The translations under genes and the position numbers were made by a program. A DNA stretch of 64,000 nucleotides. It comes from a bacterium. GTDB lineage: Bacteria > Planctomycetota > UBA1135 > UBA2386. Positions 54,693-64,000 of this stretch are shown piece by piece. Below the pieces are notes generated by a model. It did not search any database. It worked only from the letters and a program-made list of their open reading frames with translations, and had not been told where the DNA came from. Numbering within the stretch: position 1 is the first letter of the stretch; the number at the start of each line of letters is the position of its first letter. The stretch spans positions 186,001 through 250,000 of the forward strand of contig JANSXC010000009.1 in the NCBI GenBank assembly GCA_024743115.1, given 5' to 3'.

Positions 54693-57600
54693 ATGCGCGG
54701 CCTCCCATCGATCGTCCGGCGCGAAATCGCCCTCGCGCTCACTGTCAGCACCGTCTTCGCGGCACCCGCGCCGGCGACCGCTCCATGGCCGGCCAGCCAG
54801 GATCCCGGAAAGCACGAGTCCGGCCAAGCACCCGGTGCAGCTGTCGCCAGCCCTACGGGGGCAGCCATCGACTTCCACTCGCAGATCCGCCCGCTGCTCG
54901 AGAACCACTGCTATCGCTGCCACGGCGAGCGCAAGCAGAAGGCCGACGTGCGACTGGATGATCTCGACCACACGATGGCGACCGGCGCCGCGGCCGAGGG
55001 TTGGCGGTCGGCACTCGACATGATCAACAGCGGCGAAATGCCGCCGGAGGACGCGCGCCAGTTCTCCGATGCCGAACGTCGACTGGTCGTCGACTGGCTC
55101 ACGGCCGGGCTCGAAGCGGCCGCCGAACGGCAGAAGGGTGACCGCCGGGTCGTGATGCGGCGACTGACGCGGGCGCAGTACTCCCACGCGCTACAGGACC
55201 TGCTCGGGGTCGCCATCGATTTCGGTCGCGACCTGCCCGCCGATGCGAAGTCGGAGATGGGCTTCACGAACAACGGCGAAGTGCTGCAAGCCAGTTCGCT
55301 CCACCTCGACTACTACCGCGACATCGCGCGCCGCGGCATCGAGCAGGCGATCGCGACCGGCGACCGACCGGAGGTCACGCGCTACCGCGTCGAGTTCGGC
55401 AAGGGCAAGGGCAAAGGCATGGTCGCCGGCAAGACCGGCGGCTATCAGTCGGTGCCGCTGAGTCCCGACGACTTCACGGTCGAGGTGCTCGGCGATGCGC
55501 AGCTCACCGAAGAGGAACGCCTCGCGGTGCAACGCCGCATCAGCGTCGGCCTCCGTGGCTCGGGGCAGGATCGCTTCCGCGCGGTGGACGAAGGCATGGT
55601 CCTACTCTCCGCCGTGCCGCATCGCGAAAAGGTGCCGAAGTCCTGGCAGGGTCCCTCGCCAAACCTCAAGCTCGAGATGCAGCGCTGCTGGCCCGAGCAG
55701 GGCGACTTCGTGATGCGAGTCCGCGCCTCCCGCGGCTACGTCCCGCCGTTGCGCATGCAGCTGCTCGTCGCACTCGACGAACCCGTGCCCGCCGTGAAGA
55801 TGGCGGACGACGGCTTCTTCCAGCGCCAGAAGGGCACGATCATCACGGGCGGGGACAAGAGCACGCGACGCAAGAACGTGCGACTCGAGGGCGGCACGAT
55901 TCTGCCCGTCGACGTTCCCAAACCGGCGCAGGCGCTGATCAGCTTCACGCTGCCCGCCGACGGGTTCTACCAGGTCGATCTGCTGCATCCGCCGCAACCG
56001 CCGAGCGCGATGCCGTCCGTGCGCCTCTCCGCGGCCGGCCACCACCTCGACCAACGGCTCGAACTGTCGGCGGAACAACTCGAACAGGAACGCGTCATCA
56101 CTCCGCTCGGCGTGCTCGGCCTGCGACGCGGCCGCCATTCGCTGAAGCTCGGTGGACCGTTCTTCGTCGGCTTCACGGAGATCGCGATCACACGCCTGCC
56201 CACCGAGCACCCGATCGTGCAGCGCCTGACCGCCCGCAGCGAGCGGCAGACCGACGCCGTCAAGCATCTGGTGCCTGCCATCCGCGCGCTGGTCGGCACA
56301 CGGACCGACGATGGCATGGACTACCAGGCGTTCGGTGCACCCCAGGAGGTCCACGCCCCGCTCGGCGAGCCCGCGACCTACGAGTTCTTCGGCCGTCTCG
56401 AGAACCTGCCCATCCCCGCGCCCGATTCCGGCGACACGGAGATCCTCTCCGGCTTCCTGCTGCTCGGCCTGTGGAACGACCATCTCGTGAAACACCGCGA
56501 CGAGACCGGTCCGCCGTTGCTCGTCGAGGCTATCGAGTTCGAAGCGCCCTACCTGCCTCACTGGCCGCCGCAGTCACACACCGACATCTTCGTCGAGGGC
56601 GACCGCGCGGACCTGCCGGCCTACACGCGCAAGGTGCTCCGCAAGTTCCTCGAGCGGGCGTTCCGGCAGGCCGTCGACGACGCCGAAGTCGACCGCTACC
56701 TCGCCTTCTGGCAGTCGATCCGCGCCGACTTCGACACCTACGAGGACGGCGTCGCCGAGGTGCTCATCGCAATCCTCTGTTCGCCGCGCTTCCTGTTCCT
56801 CGTCGAGTTCGAGGAGCACCAGGAAGAACTCTCGGACACGGCGCTCGCCAATCGCCTCGCGTTCTTCCTCTGGAACTCACCGCCCGACGGTAAACTGCGC
56901 GAGCTCGCCCGCACGGGCAGGCTCCGCGACGAGCTGCTGCCGCAGATCGATCGCATGCTCGAGGACGACAAGGCGTGGCGCTTCGTCCGCGCGTTCAGCT
57001 ACGAGTGGCTGCGGCTCGATCGCCACGCCGAGATGACGATCAACGTCGACCGGCACAAGGACTACACGCGCTTCGTCAAGCGCGACATGGCCGAGGAGAC
57101 CTATCACTTCGTGCATCGCGCACTGCACGAAGACCTCAGCATGTTCACGCTGATCGACTCGGACTTCGCGATGCTCAACCAGAACCTCGCGGAGTTCTAC
57201 GGCATCGATGGTGTGATGGGCGCGCACTTCCGCCCAGTGCCCGTGACGCCGGACCAGCGCCGCGGCGGCCTGCTCGCGCAGGGCGCGTTCCTCGTCGGCC
57301 ACAGCGACGGCAGCGAACCGCATCCGATCAAACGCGCCGTCTGGATCAAAGAGAAGTTCCTCGGCGACCCGCCACCCCCGCCACCGCCCAACGTCCCCGA
57401 CCTCGATCCCGATACGCCCGGCTTCGAGAAGATGACGCTCAAGCAGCAGCTCGAAGCCCATCGTGACAACCCATCGTGCCGCGACTGCCACGCCGGCATC
57501 GACCCGTTCGGCGTCGCCTTCGAACGGCTCAGCGCGGTCGGCCGCTTCGAGCCCGAACGCCGCGGACTCACGATCGACGCCGCAACGACGCTGCCGGACG

Positions 57601-57833
57601 GCACGGCCGTCGACGGCATTCAGGGACTGCAGCGCTACCTGCAGACCGAGCGCGGCGACGATTTCGCCCGTGCGTTGATCGAACACCTGTTCGCTTATGC
57701 GATGGGACGGGACGTTCACTTCGCGGACGAAAGTGACATCGATCAGATGCTCTGGCAGGTAAAGTTGGCCGGGTATCGGATGCGATCGGTGATTCGGTGC
57801 ATCGTCACGAGCCCGTCTTTCACCCGTCGCTGA
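54693..57833 (+). CDS. Planctomycete cytochrome-domain DUF1592/DUF1588/DUF1585-type protein
   Basis: 1,046 residues from the ATG at 54693, which supplies a signal-like start (ALALTVSTVFAAPAPA). An N-terminal haem-binding motif CYRCHGE lies in a planctomycete-type cytochrome domain (about 65-120). Then RRLTRAQYSHALQDLLGV (DUF1587-like), a central part with carbohydrate-binding-like sandwich, and the C-terminal DUF1592/1588/1585 blocks: RKFLERAFRQAVDDAEV, RLAFFLWNSPPDG, RGGLLAQGAFLVGHS, PSCRDCHAGIDPFGVAFE and RALIEHLFAYAMGRD. These proteins are periplasmic and come with DUF1552 partners, as here. Their biochemical role is unknown. The longer frame from 54579 overlaps the SPFH gene. Confidence 0.9.
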   Translation: MRGLPSIVRREIALALTVSTVFAAPAPATAPWPASQDPGKHESGQAPGAAVASPTGAAIDFHSQIRPLLENHCYRCHGERKQKADVRLDDLDHTMATGAAAEGWRSALDMINSGEMPPEDARQFSDAERRLVVDWLTAGLEAAAERQKGDRRVVMRRLTRAQYSHALQDLLGVAIDFGRDLPADAKSEMGFTNNGEVLQASSLHLDYYRDIARRGIEQAIATGDRPEVTRYRVEFGKGKGKGMVAGKTGGYQSVPLSPDDFTVEVLGDAQLTEEERLAVQRRISVGLRGSGQDRFRAVDEGMVLLSAVPHREKVPKSWQGPSPNLKLEMQRCWPEQGDFVMRVRASRGYVPPLRMQLLVALDEPVPAVKMADDGFFQRQKGTIITGGDKSTRRKNVRLEGGTILPVDVPKPAQALISFTLPADGFYQVDLLHPPQPPSAMPSVRLSAAGHHLDQRLELSAEQLEQERVITPLGVLGLRRGRHSLKLGGPFFVGFTEIAITRLPTEHPIVQRLTARSERQTDAVKHLVPAIRALVGTRTDDGMDYQAFGAPQEVHAPLGEPATYEFFGRLENLPIPAPDSGDTEILSGFLLLGLWNDHLVKHRDETGPPLLVEAIEFEAPYLPHWPPQSHTDIFVEGDRADLPAYTRKVLRKFLERAFRQAVDDAEVDRYLAFWQSIRADFDTYEDGVAEVLIAILCSPRFLFLVEFEEHQEELSDTALANRLAFFLWNSPPDGKLRELARTGRLRDELLPQIDRMLEDDKAWRFVRAFSYEWLRLDRHAEMTINVDRHKDYTRFVKRDMAEETYHFVHRALHEDLSMFTLIDSDFAMLNQNLAEFYGIDGVMGAHFRPVPVTPDQRRGGLLAQGAFLVGHSDGSEPHPIKRAVWIKEKFLGDPPPPPPPNVPDLDPDTPGFEKMTLKQQLEAHRDNPSCRDCHAGIDPFGVAFERLSAVGRFEPERRGLTIDAATTLPDGTAVDGIQGLQRYLQTERGDDFARALIEHLFAYAMGRDVHFADESDIDQMLWQVKLAGYRMRSVIRCIVTSPSFTRR

Positions 57834-57867
57834 CCAGCCGATCGGCCCGAACTCGAATGGAGCCCGC

Positions 57868-59223
57868 ATGACCAGCTTCAATCCACTCGACCGCCGCACG
57901 TTCCTGCGTGGCGCCGGCGTCTCCGTCGCGCTGCCGTGGCTCGAAGCAATGACCCCGCGGCCGGAGCGCGAGACCGGCACCCCCCGCCGCGAGCCGATGC
58001 GTCGCATGTGCTTCGTCTACTTCCCCAATGGCGCGGCCATGCCGAAGGAAGGCGACGAGAAGTGGGGCCACTGGCGCTGGTTCCCGCACGCCGCCGGTCG
58101 CGACTACGAGTTCACGAAAGTGCTCGAGTGCCTCGCGCCGTTCCGCGAGAAGCTCTCGCTGCTCGGCGGCCTCAGCCACCCGCTCAGCCGCCAGCTGCTC
58201 GGCCATCTCGCGGGCGACACCTGGCTCACGGCCGGCGACATGCGCGGCGACGTCTACAAGAACCGCGTGTCCGTCGACCAGGTCGCGGCGCGGCATCTCG
58301 CCAAGCACACGCGCTACCCGTCGCTCGTGCTCTCGACCGACGGCGGCGTCGGCTACAAGTCGCGCGTCTCGACCCTGTCGTTCGACCACAGTGCGCGGCC
58401 GATCCCGTCGGAGCACCGCCAGCGACTGATCTTCGAACGCTACTTTGCCCCGGGCGGCGGCGCGTCGACGGCCGAACGTCGCGCGCAGCTGCAGCGCGGC
58501 CGCAAGATCGTCGACCTCGTGCTCGAAGACAGCAAGCGCCTGCAGGGCAAGCTCGGCAAGCACGACGCCGACAAGCTCGGTGAATACCTCGCGTCACTCG
58601 ACTCGGTCGAACAGCAGATTCGCCGCAATGAGTCGTGGCTCGACAAGCCGCGCAAGCCGTTCGACAAGAGCCACCTCGACCTCGACGTCGCCGCCAACGT
58701 GGACCCCAAGGGCTACCTGCGCGCGATGTTCGACCTCATGGTGCTCGGCTTCCAGACCGACCTCACGCGCGTCATGACCTACATGACCGGGCGCGAGGAC
58801 GGCATGGGCTTCGCCGACAAGTTCCCGGAGCGCGCGCTCGGCATCAAGCGCGGCCACCACACGATCAGTCACGACCAGCACGAGGGTCACTGGGACCAGT
58901 GGGGCCGCTACGATCAGTGGCACGCGCAGCAGTTCGCCTACTTCCTCGAGCGCCTGAACACCGTCGAGGACGAGCACGGCAAGCTGCTCGACACGACGAT
59001 GGTGCTCTACGGCAGCTGCTGCAGCACGACCCACAACGCCCGCAACTACCCGCTCGCGCTCGCCGGCGGTAACAAGCTCGGGCTGAAGCACGGCGCGTAT
59101 CACAAGTACGACGAGTCGACGCCGTTCTGCAACGTGTTCGTCGGCATGCTCAATGCGGTCGGCGTGAAGACCGAGAGCTTCGCGGACAGTACGGGCACAC
59201 TGCCCGAGGTCTTCTCGGCCTGA
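57868..59223 (+). CDS. Tat-exported DUF1552-family protein
   Basis: 451 residues. Twin-arginine start DRRTFLRGAGVSVALPWLE, then the DUF1552 hallmarks RRMCFVYFPNGAAMP, LLGGLSHPL, GDTWLTAGDMRG, VARHLAKHTRYPSL-type blocks, DLMVLGFQTDLTRVMTYM and VLYGSCCSTTHNARNYPLALAGG. Members are related to the sulfatase/alkaline-phosphatase-like DUF1501 group and are exported folded. It follows the DUF1592 gene by 34 nt, a pairing repeated many times in planctomycete genomes, so the two products probably act together. Confidence 0.9.
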   Translation: MTSFNPLDRRTFLRGAGVSVALPWLEAMTPRPERETGTPRREPMRRMCFVYFPNGAAMPKEGDEKWGHWRWFPHAAGRDYEFTKVLECLAPFREKLSLLGGLSHPLSRQLLGHLAGDTWLTAGDMRGDVYKNRVSVDQVAARHLAKHTRYPSLVLSTDGGVGYKSRVSTLSFDHSARPIPSEHRQRLIFERYFAPGGGASTAERRAQLQRGRKIVDLVLEDSKRLQGKLGKHDADKLGEYLASLDSVEQQIRRNESWLDKPRKPFDKSHLDLDVAANVDPKGYLRAMFDLMVLGFQTDLTRVMTYMTGREDGMGFADKFPERALGIKRGHHTISHDQHEGHWDQWGRYDQWHAQQFAYFLERLNTVEDEHGKLLDTTMVLYGSCCSTTHNARNYPLALAGGNKLGLKHGAYHKYDESTPFCNVFVGMLNAVGVKTESFADSTGTLPEVFSA

Positions 59224-59255
59224 CCGCCGGAGGAGCGTGCGGCCGTTCTGATAGC

Positions 59256-61049
59256 ATGCACGGGCTCGCCGTGCTCGACCTACTCGCCCGAACTCTCGCG
59301 ACCCTCGTGGTCGCCGCCTGGCTACCGGCCCCGACACTCTTGGCTCAGGGTCCGGTGCAGGTACCGCTCAACTACAACTGGAACGGCATCGCCCACGCCG
59401 GTGAAACCGGCCAGCCCGACGCGCCGAACGGCTTCCGCTCCATCTCGGATCGCGCGCTCGACTTCACGGGCGGCGTGCCGACCGACCCCGTGCTCTCGCG
59501 CTACGCGCTCGTCGGCACGGCCGGGGCACTCGACATGGTCCACCTCGGCAACCGCAACACCGTCGACAACGGCAACTGGGCCTTCGACAGCTCGCCCAAC
59601 TCGAACGCGGTCGGCACGCAACCGAGCTGGCTTTCGAACCCGAACCAGACCGGCTCGCAGACCACGAACCTGACCACACCGATCCCGCTCGGCCTGCAGT
59701 CGCAGGCGACCGTGCTGTTCCATGTCAGCAACGGCGGCGGCTCGTGCGACGTTACGTTCTCGTTCCAGAGCGGGGCGACGGCAACGCGCACGATCACGGC
59801 ACCGGACTGGTTCAACGGCGCGTTCGCGGGCCGCGACAGCGTCGACCGCGCCGACGCCGGCAACAACCTCGGCCTCGTCGAAGCGACGCTCGACCTCAGC
59901 GCGTTCGCTGGCGAAGCGCTGACCCGGATCGCGTTCGGTAATCGTTCGAACACCAACGCGGGCTACGGCATCTACGCGGTCAACGTCGTACCCGCGCCCG
60001 AACCGGCCACCGAGACCCGCATCGCGCTCAACTACAACTGGAACGGCATCGTGCACGCCGGGGAAGCCGGACTGCCGGACGCCCCGAACGGCTATCGCTC
60101 GATCGCGGACAAGGGACTCGACTTCCGGACCGGGGTGCCTGCCACCCCCCTGCTGGCTGGATTCGACCTCGTCGCGGCGCCAGGGTCGCCCGACCTCGTG
60201 ATGCTCGGCAACCGCAATGCGGTCGGCAGCGCGCAGTATCCCTTCGATCCGCTGCCCGATGGCGACAACCTCGGCACGCAGCCCGCGTGGCTGCCGAACC
60301 CGGACCTCACGGGCCCGCAGACGACGACGCTCGCGACCCCGGTCCTGCTCGACGGCAGTTCGACGGCCAGCTTCCTCTATCAGATGTCACACGGCGGCGG
60401 TGCGTTCGACGTCACGTTCACGTTCGCGACCGCCTCGATCACCACGACGCTGACCGCGAGCGACTGGGCCGGCGGCAGCTACCTCGCACTCGACGATGTC
60501 GATCGCGCGCAGACGTTCACGATGCTGCGCATCGAGGACGCCACGATCGACCTGAGCCCGGCATCCGGCCTGGTACTGACGGCGATCACGTTCGGCAACT
60601 CGTCGAACAGCAACGGCAGCTGCGCGATCCTCGCGGCGACGGTGACCGGCTGCCTTTCCTGCAGCAACTCCGGCGGCCCGTTCGCATACGGCGGCGGCAA
60701 CGGTCCGACCATGTCGACGTCGGCCACGGGAGCGCTCGGCTGCCCGCTCGACTGGCAGGTCCAGGGGGCGACCCCGGGCACGCTGCTCGGCCGCTTCGCG
60801 CTGTCGTTCCGCGCCACCGGCATCCAGTTGTCCAGCGTGTTCCCGGCCTGCTCGGGAACGATCCACGTCGACATGCCGCTCACCGCGGTCGCCTTCGTCG
60901 ACGCCACCGGTACTGCCACCTTCTCGCTGCCGGCCCAGACCGACCCCGGTTTCTGCGGCCTCGCGATCATCGCGCAGTATGCCGAACTCGTCCCGACCTC
61001 CTGCCCTGTCCTGCTCAGCGATGCACTCTCGATCACGATCGGTAACTGA
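59256..61049 (+). CDS. Secreted two-module protein with shared C-terminal domain
   Basis: 597 residues with a signal peptide (ATLVVAAWLPAPTLLAQ). Two tandem copies of a ~225-residue module (about 34-245 and 255-470) both begin PLNYNWNGI-HAGE or ALNYNWNGI-HAGE and share PDAPNG-RSI-D, GNRN-V and GTQP-WL-NP landmarks. The final ~120 residues are the domain found in other secreted proteins here (DPGFCGLAIIAQ ... LSDALSITIG). The module is beta-rich and resembles a carbohydrate-binding or jelly-roll unit; function unknown. It overlaps the next gene by 29 nt. Confidence 0.7.
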   Translation: MHGLAVLDLLARTLATLVVAAWLPAPTLLAQGPVQVPLNYNWNGIAHAGETGQPDAPNGFRSISDRALDFTGGVPTDPVLSRYALVGTAGALDMVHLGNRNTVDNGNWAFDSSPNSNAVGTQPSWLSNPNQTGSQTTNLTTPIPLGLQSQATVLFHVSNGGGSCDVTFSFQSGATATRTITAPDWFNGAFAGRDSVDRADAGNNLGLVEATLDLSAFAGEALTRIAFGNRSNTNAGYGIYAVNVVPAPEPATETRIALNYNWNGIVHAGEAGLPDAPNGYRSIADKGLDFRTGVPATPLLAGFDLVAAPGSPDLVMLGNRNAVGSAQYPFDPLPDGDNLGTQPAWLPNPDLTGPQTTTLATPVLLDGSSTASFLYQMSHGGGAFDVTFTFATASITTTLTASDWAGGSYLALDDVDRAQTFTMLRIEDATIDLSPASGLVLTAITFGNSSNSNGSCAILAATVTGCLSCSNSGGPFAYGGGNGPTMSTSATGALGCPLDWQVQGATPGTLLGRFALSFRATGIQLSSVFPACSGTIHVDMPLTAVAFVDATGTATFSLPAQTDPGFCGLAIIAQYAELVPTSCPVLLSDALSITIGN

Positions 61050-63606
61050 CGTCCTGGCGCGCCTCGCCCTCGCCGCGACGGCCCTGTCGGCAGCTCTGGC
61101 CGCGCAGAACCAGCCGCCCGCAGCACCTCGATTCACGGAGCCGCCGATCGCAAACCTCGTGCTCAATCCCAGTGACGTCCACATGGAGACGGCGCCGTTC
61201 GCCGACCCCAACCCGGGCGATCAACACGCCGCGTCGGACTTCGAGATCTGGACCGTCAGCCCATCGCAACGCGTCTGGGCCGGCCTCGGCCTCACGGGCT
61301 TCGAGAAGATCCACGCCCACCTCGGCGACGGCACGTTCGAGAACTCGCACACGGGCTGGCACCGTTTGTTCGCCAACACGCAGTTCGTTCTGCGTGCCCG
61401 GCACAAGGACGACAGCGGCGTTCCGGCCACCGAATGGAGTCCGTGGACGTCCGTCCCGTTCGCGACCGGCGACGCGGGCATCAAGCTGCCGATGCTGCTC
61501 GAGGACGTCGATGACGTGCCCGCGCCGACGTGGACCGAAGCCAGCAATCCCAGCGCGGCCATCGACCTGCCGCCCGGCTTTCCGAGCTCGATGCTGCGCA
61601 TCGAGACGGACACCCGCTGGCAACTGCTGCGCATCGACGGGACGACAGGTCCGGGCAATCGCGTGACCAACCCGCCCGGCCTGCCCGTGCACCGCGCGAT
61701 CCGGGTCGTGATCGAGGCCGGCAACGTCGGCCAGAACCTGCAGCTGCCGGCCAGCGATCTGCGCGGCTTCGAGCACTCGTGCGCAAGCTTCGTCATCCAC
61801 CTCCCCGCGATCGACCTGCCGCCGTTCTCGCGCGCGGAGTTCTGGGTCAGCGACCATGGCGGCACGTACGATGCGACAGGATCGCCGTTCGTGCCGACGT
61901 TCACGAACCTCGCGCGCTCCGTGCCGCTGCCGTGGGAGCCGCTGCAGGACGGGTTCACGCTCGACGTCGTGGCGTCGAACCTGCGCATGCCGGTCAACAT
62001 CGCGTTCGTCCCCAATCCAGGCACCGGACCGCTCGATCCCAAGTTCTACGTCACCGAGCTCTACGGCACGATCAAAGTCGTCACCAACAACGGGACGGTC
62101 GGAGACTACGCGACCAACCTGCTCAACTACACGCCGTCGGGCGCGTTTCCGGGGAGCGGCGAGCAGGGCCTCGCCGGCATCGCGGTCGACCCAACCTCGG
62201 GCGACGTCCTCGTTTCGCACCTGTGGCGGACCGGCGGCCAGAACAATCCGCGCATCACGCGGCTCACGAGCCAGAACGGCGGACTCACGTCGTCGTCGCG
62301 CCAGGTCATCTTGAACATGCTCGGCGAACCGCAGGGGCAGTCCCATCAGATCTCGGCGCTCGAGATCGTGAACGGCGAGCTGTTCTGCCACATGGGCGAC
62401 GGCTTCAACTTCCAGACGGCGCAGAACCTCGGCTCGTTTCGCGGCAAGATCCTGCGCATGGATCTCAGCGGCGCCCCGATCGTGACCAATCCGTTCTACA
62501 ACGGTGGCGCGATCACCGCCCGCGACTACGTCTACTGCTACGGCGTTCGCAACCCGTTCGGCGGGGCGCTGCGCGCAGCCGATGGCCGGCGCTACTGCGT
62601 CGAGAACGGCCCCAACGTCGACCGCCTGACCCAGCTCGTACCCGGGCGGAACTTCGGCTGGAACAACACGAACGCGAGCATGTTCAATTTCGCGCTGCAC
62701 GCCTGGGATCCGTCGGCCGGCCCCGTCAGCATCGCGTTCGTGCAGCCACAGACGTTCGGCGGCAGTGACTTCCCGGCCGAACTGCAAGACCGAGCGTTCG
62801 TAACGGAATCCGGCGCGACCTACGCGCAGGGTGAGCAGACGATCGGCAAGCGCATCACGACGTTTGCATTCGACATGAACGGCAACGTCACCAACGGCCC
62901 GATTCCATTCGTCGAGTACACCGGTGACGGCTTCGCGACCGCGGCCGCGCTCGCCGCAGGGCCCGACGGCCTCTACTTCAGCGAGTTCTACCGCGACGCG
63001 ATGACGACGGGACCGACCGCGATGGGCGCCCGCATCCTGCGTGTCCGCTACGGCGACCCACTCGACTGCGACGGCAACGGTCTGCCGGACTCCTGCGAAC
63101 TCGCAAGCGGCGCGGCCGACTGCAACGGCAACGGCGTGCTCGACGTGTGTGATCTGCAGAACGGGACGTCACACGACTTCGACGGCAACGGCGTCCCGGA
63201 CGAGTGCGATCCGCTGTTCGCGAGCGTCGACGAGATCTCGCTGTCGACCGGCGGCACGGTCGACTTCGACCTCGACGCGGGCGCCGGCAACGCGGGACAG
63301 CTCTACCGCCTGCTCGGCTCGATGACCGGAACCGCACCGGGCACGCAGTTCGGCAGTCTGACGTTACCGCTCAACAGCTTCAACGACCCGTGGTTCCAAC
63401 TCACGTCCACGGTCTTCAGCCCCACGATCCTGCAGGGCACGATCGGCCAGCTCGACGCCGCGGGCCGCGCGCAGGCCGCCATCGTCGTGCCGCCGCTACC
63501 GCTGAGCCTGCTCGGCATCACGTTTCATCACGCCTACCTCGTCACCGACCCGGCCACCCAACCGCTGTTCACCAGCAACGCGGTGCCTCTGACGATGGCA
63601 CCCTGA
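61021..63606 (+). CDS. Secreted PQQ-dehydrogenase-like protein with type 3 Ca-binding repeats
   Basis: 861 residues from the ATG at 61021, with a signal peptide (LALAATALSAALAAQ). The N-terminal ~290 residues are beta-rich and unrecognised. The middle (about 310-690) is a glucose/sorbosone dehydrogenase-like beta-propeller: FTLDVVASNLRMPVNIAFVP, EQGLAGIAVDP, RGKILRMDLSGA, YGVRNPFGGALRA and PGRNFGWNN. Whether PQQ is bound is uncertain. Then three DxDxDG-type loops (DCDGNGLPDSCE, DCNGNGVLDVCD, DFDGNGVPDECD) resemble thrombospondin type 3 repeats, followed by a C-terminal domain related to those of its neighbours. Confidence 0.75.
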   Translation: MHSRSRSVTDVLARLALAATALSAALAAQNQPPAAPRFTEPPIANLVLNPSDVHMETAPFADPNPGDQHAASDFEIWTVSPSQRVWAGLGLTGFEKIHAHLGDGTFENSHTGWHRLFANTQFVLRARHKDDSGVPATEWSPWTSVPFATGDAGIKLPMLLEDVDDVPAPTWTEASNPSAAIDLPPGFPSSMLRIETDTRWQLLRIDGTTGPGNRVTNPPGLPVHRAIRVVIEAGNVGQNLQLPASDLRGFEHSCASFVIHLPAIDLPPFSRAEFWVSDHGGTYDATGSPFVPTFTNLARSVPLPWEPLQDGFTLDVVASNLRMPVNIAFVPNPGTGPLDPKFYVTELYGTIKVVTNNGTVGDYATNLLNYTPSGAFPGSGEQGLAGIAVDPTSGDVLVSHLWRTGGQNNPRITRLTSQNGGLTSSSRQVILNMLGEPQGQSHQISALEIVNGELFCHMGDGFNFQTAQNLGSFRGKILRMDLSGAPIVTNPFYNGGAITARDYVYCYGVRNPFGGALRAADGRRYCVENGPNVDRLTQLVPGRNFGWNNTNASMFNFALHAWDPSAGPVSIAFVQPQTFGGSDFPAELQDRAFVTESGATYAQGEQTIGKRITTFAFDMNGNVTNGPIPFVEYTGDGFATAAALAAGPDGLYFSEFYRDAMTTGPTAMGARILRVRYGDPLDCDGNGLPDSCELASGAADCNGNGVLDVCDLQNGTSHDFDGNGVPDECDPLFASVDEISLSTGGTVDFDLDAGAGNAGQLYRLLGSMTGTAPGTQFGSLTLPLNSFNDPWFQLTSTVFSPTILQGTIGQLDAAGRAQAAIVVPPLPLSLLGITFHHAYLVTDPATQPLFTSNAVPLTMAP

Positions 63607-63643
63607 TCCACCCATTTCGCGTCCCCCCCTCAGAAGGACCAGA

Positions 63644-64000
63644 ATGACCCCCCGACTCTCCGCTCTCGCCATCACCGCCCTGACTGCTCCATTGGCAGCT
63701 CAGGCGATCCCCGTGCCGCTGGCCAACAACTTCAACGGCATCGTGCATGCGGGTGAGTCCGGCATCCCCGACGACCCGAACGGCTTCCGGTCGATCTCCG
63801 ACCGCGCGCTCGACTTCACGGCCGGCGTGCCGAACGACCCCTTGCTCGCGGGCTACCAGGTCGTGACGACCGCGGGCACGCTCGACATCGTGCACCTTGG
63901 CAACCGCAACACCGTCGACAACAGCAGCAAGCCATTCGACCCGGTCCCCAACACGAACAACCTCGGGATCCAGCCGAACTGGCTGCCGAACCCGGATCAG
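63644..64000 (+). CDS. Secreted protein, third copy of the NNxNGI-HAGE module (partial)
   Basis: 119 codons before the window ends. A signal peptide (ALAITALTAPLAAQ) is followed by PLANNFNGIVHAGESG, DPNGFRSISDRALDF, GNRNTVDNSSKPFDP and QPNWLPNPDQ, closely matching the first module of the protein at 59256. It is therefore a tandem gene relative, separated by the PQQ-type gene. The end, and whether it has one or two modules, are outside the window. Confidence 0.8.
   Translation, partial: MTPRLSALAITALTAPLAAQAIPVPLANNFNGIVHAGESGIPDDPNGFRSISDRALDFTAGVPNDPLLAGYQVVTTAGTLDIVHLGNRNTVDNSSKPFDPVPNTNNLGIQPNWLPNPDQ

Overview
The window is GC-rich throughout and reads as a chromosome segment of a bacterium of the phylum Planctomycetota. 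The taxon is inferred from gene content. The indicators are an ECF sigma factor beside a Ser/Thr kinase (1-974), a cytochrome-bearing DUF1592-type protein followed by a Tat-exported DUF1552-type protein (54693-59223), and a giant surface protein opening with an LEPR-XLL-like motif (40441-47175). Many secreted proteins also share home-grown modules. Genes are dense, stop/start overlaps of 4 nt are frequent, and no IS element, prophage or CRISPR array was seen.

Layout. 1-9.7 kb: sigma/kinase pair, thiopurine methyltransferase, a sulfite dehydrogenase with its cytochrome, secreted proteins, and a three-gene lipoprotein operon whose middle gene is a frameshifted paralogue of the last. 10-13 kb: topoisomerase VI subunits B and A, rare in bacteria. 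13-20.4 kb: a TIR-domain protein, a UDP-sugar dehydrogenase and small envelope proteins. 20.4-28.7 kb (minus strand): two glycosyltransferases, a TetR regulator, a GspK-like pseudopilin, UDP-GlcNAc 2-epimerase, a secretin and an OmpH-like chaperone. 29.2-33.1 kb: rpsO-pnp, where PNPase carries a roughly 360-residue Arg/Asp/Glu-rich tail. 33.4-36.4 kb: envelope lipoprotein and a large secreted protein.

36.7-52.6 kb is the most distinctive block: seven co-directional genes encoding an FMN-binding-like exported protein, a hybrid histidine kinase with two receiver domains, a 2,244-residue PKD-like repeat protein, a periplasmic adaptor, a PilZ-like small protein, a GAF-HlyD membrane protein and a site-2-protease (M50)-HlyD fusion. 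No ABC or RND ATPase/pump gene is present. I read this as a candidate dedicated system for export, processing or anchoring of the giant protein under two-component control.

Downstream, 52.6-53.1 kb holds a near-consensus promoter, a short structured transcript ending at a strong terminator (possibly with a 32-codon leaderless ORF), and an unusual tRNA-like gene with anticodon CAG but no long variable arm. The right end (53.5-64 kb) has an SPFH protein, the DUF1592/DUF1552 pair, a PQQ-dehydrogenase-like protein and two secreted proteins built from a repeated module, the last cut by the window edge.
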